From Chondrilla cf. caribensis (taxonomy: Eukaryota > Porifera > Demospongiae > Chondrillida > Chondrillidae): a stretch of DNA of 64,000 nt. Where the stretch lies: contig OZ026553.1 of assembly GCA_964020155.1 (NCBI GenBank), forward strand, positions 2,737,479 to 2,801,478. Reading direction: 5' to 3'. A model generated the notes under the pieces. That model was given only the letters and a program-made list of their open reading frames with translations, was not told where the DNA came from and did not search any database. Both the position numbers and the translations under genes were made by a program. Of the stretch, positions 61,901 to 64,000 are shown piece after piece. Each line of letters begins with the position of its first letter. Position 1 is the stretch's first letter.

Positions 61901-62530
61901 TGTTGTTTAATGGAATATACATAGGATGTGTCAATATAGGGTGACTTCTTGGTGTATGCTGGTGTATGTCTTCACTTGACAGTGTGTTTCCATTTGTTCA
62001 CCTGTCAGTGCATTTTTCCTACTGCTACAAATGTACGTATGTATGTTCACCTGAAATCATCTACACCTCTGTTGATTTGTGTGCACAGGTAGTGAATGGC
62101 AGTATGTTCACCTATGTTTGTATACATACATATCTGTGTGTTTTTGTCTGCCCTTACCTTTTGTTCACCTGCATTTGTGTTCTCTTATACCTAATTGTGT
62201 ATGTACATACATAAGTTCACATGTTTTCCACTGTACCAGTATTCAGCTGTTTTTCCTGTACGTATTTGAGTGGTTAAACTGTGTTTACTTGTGTCCAACT
62301 GAGTTCAACTGTTTCTCATTCCCGCTTTTAATAGCCACTGTGCTTACCTGTGTTGTATCGTACCTACATAGCATTCATCCACTAGTGTTTATGCTTAGAT
62401 TCTAAAGACATGTTTGGGGTCTGACTATGAACAGTTACTGCAAACTCCTGCCTTGTCAGCAATGAGGTATCCTCCAGTCATTGAGGAGTGGTACACCAAA
62501 CGAACATCTAATGAGATTCTCCAGCAGAAG
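58929..62530 (+). CDS. POLRMT: Mitochondrial RNA polymerase, PPR-region exons (partial)
   Basis: Five exons in phase: 58,929-59,110, 60,792-60,890, 61,348-61,500, 61,716-61,784 and 62,399-62,530. The joined protein reads CNLMLMGWAKKGKW, LRQQGFVPDSQTYAILL, VLEEMNQKGITVSDLFYKT. This parallels the human POLRMT stretch from the LGWARQG segment through GLxPDLLSYAA to the Q-M-x-QEG-x3-LF segment. That region carries the pentatricopeptide repeats that precede the T7-like polymerase core. The product would transcribe mtDNA. The polymerase core and 3' exons lie beyond the window; the mitochondrial targeting exon was not identified. Introns hold a hAT-type MITE and a Tc1 element. Confidence 0.7.
59156..59627. 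mobile_element. hAT-type MITE with 8-bp target duplication
   Basis: 472 bp with inverted ends TAGCGTTGGGCGATA and TATCGCCCAATGCTA (one mismatch), flanked by a perfect direct repeat ATGTAGGT at 59,148-59,155 and 59,628-59,635. An 8-bp duplication is diagnostic of hAT elements. Internally rich in CGATAATCG motifs; no transposase. Confidence 0.85.
60548..60715 (+). repeat. Dispersed ~150-bp repeat, copy 4
   Basis: AAGATGGCTGATTTTGAATT start and AACTTGAATTACTTG end match the other copies; the frame from the ATG stays open for about 37 codons (MADFELPRIRIGLEFEHK). Confidence 0.5.
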
Positions 62531-62668
62531 GTGTGGTTTGTGTTTTGTCATTGGGACTACAAATAGTTGGTTGTTGAATGTCTGCTTGTGACTTTGTCTA
62601 TTTCAATGATGATATTATGCCTGATGTACGTATATATACCTTGTCGTTACTTATGTATTACATATGTA

Positions 62669-63995
62669 CGGTACGGTTCATAAAAATGGAAACGTTAACC
62701 CGTGAAAAGTTACCACTTTTCGGTTAACGTCTAACTGTTAACTGATAACTGTTAACGGTGAATAGTTAACCGAAATCGGTTAAAAGTTAACACATACGTA
62801 AGTCTACGTACACCTAATAAAAGAGCTATGCATTATGCGTACGAGGCGTATCCGAGCGTGTTTATCATCAGCGAATCAGTAGAAGAGAGATGGTTCTGAG
62901 TACGTACTGCAAGCAGCGAATAGTACAATTGTACTTCCAGAGACGAGTTTCCTACCAGAATGTTGTCAATATCCTAAAATTGGAAGGAATAAAAGTATCG
63001 AAGAAAGGCGTATGGACAACTATTCAGAAGTACAAGAGACATAGAACGATCTCCCGTCTCCCTGGATCTGGACGACCATACAAGATTACTTCTGAAATGC
63101 TTAGGCTTATACGTAGAAGATCGCATGAAGGACGACGATGAGACTACTGCCACACAGCTTGTCAAACTGCTGGAAGATCAAGGGCACCAGATCTCTAAAA
63201 CTACGGTTATCAGAGCCAGAAGAACACTGGGTTGGACGTTTCACGGTAGTAGGTACTGCCAAATGATAAAAACAAGGAAAAAAGAGTTACGTGGGCAACA
63301 GAGAATTTCGGTAACGACTTTAAAGATGTTGTATGGACCGACGAATCTATGATTCAATTAGAGAATCACAGAACATTTTCGTATAGGAAAGTGAACGCGG
63401 CACCAAAACCTAAGGCACGACCGAAGAACCCGTACAAAGTTATGGTTCGGGCGGGTATATCGAGAAGAGGAGCCACGAATATTTGTCTTCTCAACGGTTC
63501 AGTAGACAGTGCGGTTTATCAAGAAGTTCTTCGGACGCATCTTCTACCGTTTCTGGAAAATGTTCTCCCGCACGGTAAATTTCAACAAGACAACGCACCG
63601 TGCCATACTTCTCTTTCTACGCGAAGGTTTTTAGAGACCAACGGAGTTTCAGTCTTCAAAACACCAGCAGAAAGTCCGGATTTAAATCCCATAGAGAATC
63701 TATGGCACGAATTAAAGCATTACATTCGTACCACGGCAAAACCTCGGACAAAAGAAGAACTTATACTGGCCATTGAAGCATTTTGGAGGACAGTGACACC
63801 AGAAAAGTGTTCAAAGTATATTGATCACTTGCGAAAGGTAATCCCAAAAGTAATAGAGGTAAAAGGAGAAGCTACAGGCTATTAATAGGCTCCTAACAAT
63901 AAACTATATTATACGTACCATTATATTATATAACATATGTACATATAAATGTATAATAATTTTCCCATGTATATTATAGTAAAGGACACGTACCG
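62669..63995 (+). mobile_element. Tc1-type DNA transposon
   Basis: About 1.33 kb bounded by short inverted ends CGGTACGG / CGTACCG with TA on both sides, inside the intron after POLRMT-like exon 62,399-62,530. The left subterminal region (62,690-62,790) repeats GTTAAC-type motifs, possible transposase-binding sites. The right edge is only 5 nt from the window end, so the terminus call is tentative. Confidence 0.7.
62890..63885 (+). pseudogene. Tc1 transposase (DD34E), two frameshifts
   Basis: Frame 1 (62,890 to about 63,125) has the paired HTH DNA-binding region with a linker containing RLPGSGRPYKI. Frame 2 (63,125 to about 63,280) continues MKDDDETTATQLVKLL. Frame 3 (to 63,885) has the catalytic domain: VVWTDES (first Asp), FQQDNAPCHTS (second Asp) and SPDLNPIENLWHELK (Glu, 34 residues on). 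The first shift is at TCGCATGAAG near 63,122; the second is in the A6 run near 63,271. The DDE triad is intact, but the protein is not made from one frame. Confidence 0.9.
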
Positions 63996-64000
63996 TATAT

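Overview
The window looks like invertebrate animal nuclear DNA. It is AT-rich with compact GT-AG introns, many CA/GT microsatellites, small pogo-like MITEs, and metazoan genes: an SBF/MTMR5-13 gene carrying a C1 domain, a CUB-domain secreted protein and a POLRMT-like gene. An early-branching animal such as a demosponge fits best. That assignment is inference from gene and transposon flavour; no species marker is present.

Layout, left to right. 1-811: partial CUB-protein gene (copy C, minus strand, cut by the window edge). 838-4,782: its 5' flank, which is duplicated at 15,747-19,091. 4,783-6,750: degenerate LINE (2A-like plus PHD finger) and Helitron remnants. 6,923-10,582: a nearly intact non-LTR retrotransposon with a restriction-like endonuclease (RLE), one 1,091-aa ORF, sitting inside a duplicated segment. 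12,208-15,501: duplicated exons 24-28 of the SBF gene (copy A), joined at 15,746/15,747 to a duplicate of the CUB promoter in the same transcriptional direction. 19,280-20,440: microsatellite, foldback element and MITE. 21,662-22,687: complete three-exon CUB gene (copy D). 23,898-24,198: large inverted repeat. 24,590-49,815: a complete SBF/MTMR5-13-like gene on the minus strand. I could assemble it as 37 phase-consistent exons (6,072 nt, 2,023 aa) with DENN, GRAM, inactive myotubularin, C1 and PH domains. 51,295-52,344: two exons of an unrecognised minus-strand gene. 53,133-53,407: an isolated last exon of a GH27 alpha-galactosidase inside an inverted repeat. 55,130-56,649: plus-strand exons of a coiled-coil protein. 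58,929-62,530: plus-strand exons matching the PPR region of mitochondrial RNA polymerase, with a hAT-type MITE and a frameshifted Tc1 element in its introns; the rest lies beyond the window.

The biology is mostly about genome rearrangement. A block of SBF exons 24-28 was duplicated (28-33.5 kb to 6.75-15.75 kb). The copy ends exactly at the centre of a perfect 58-bp palindrome present in the parent locus, and was fused to the TATA/CRE-bearing promoter of the CUB gene. The retrotransposon then entered the duplicate, so the parent locus preserves its empty site. Palindromes of different sequence sit at the same point in the different paralogous copies, suggesting active palindrome formation or turnover. 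The retrotransposon's reverse transcriptase carries an extra, apparently Tudor/SH3-like module between its motif B and FADD catalytic motif; this is the most interesting protein feature here.
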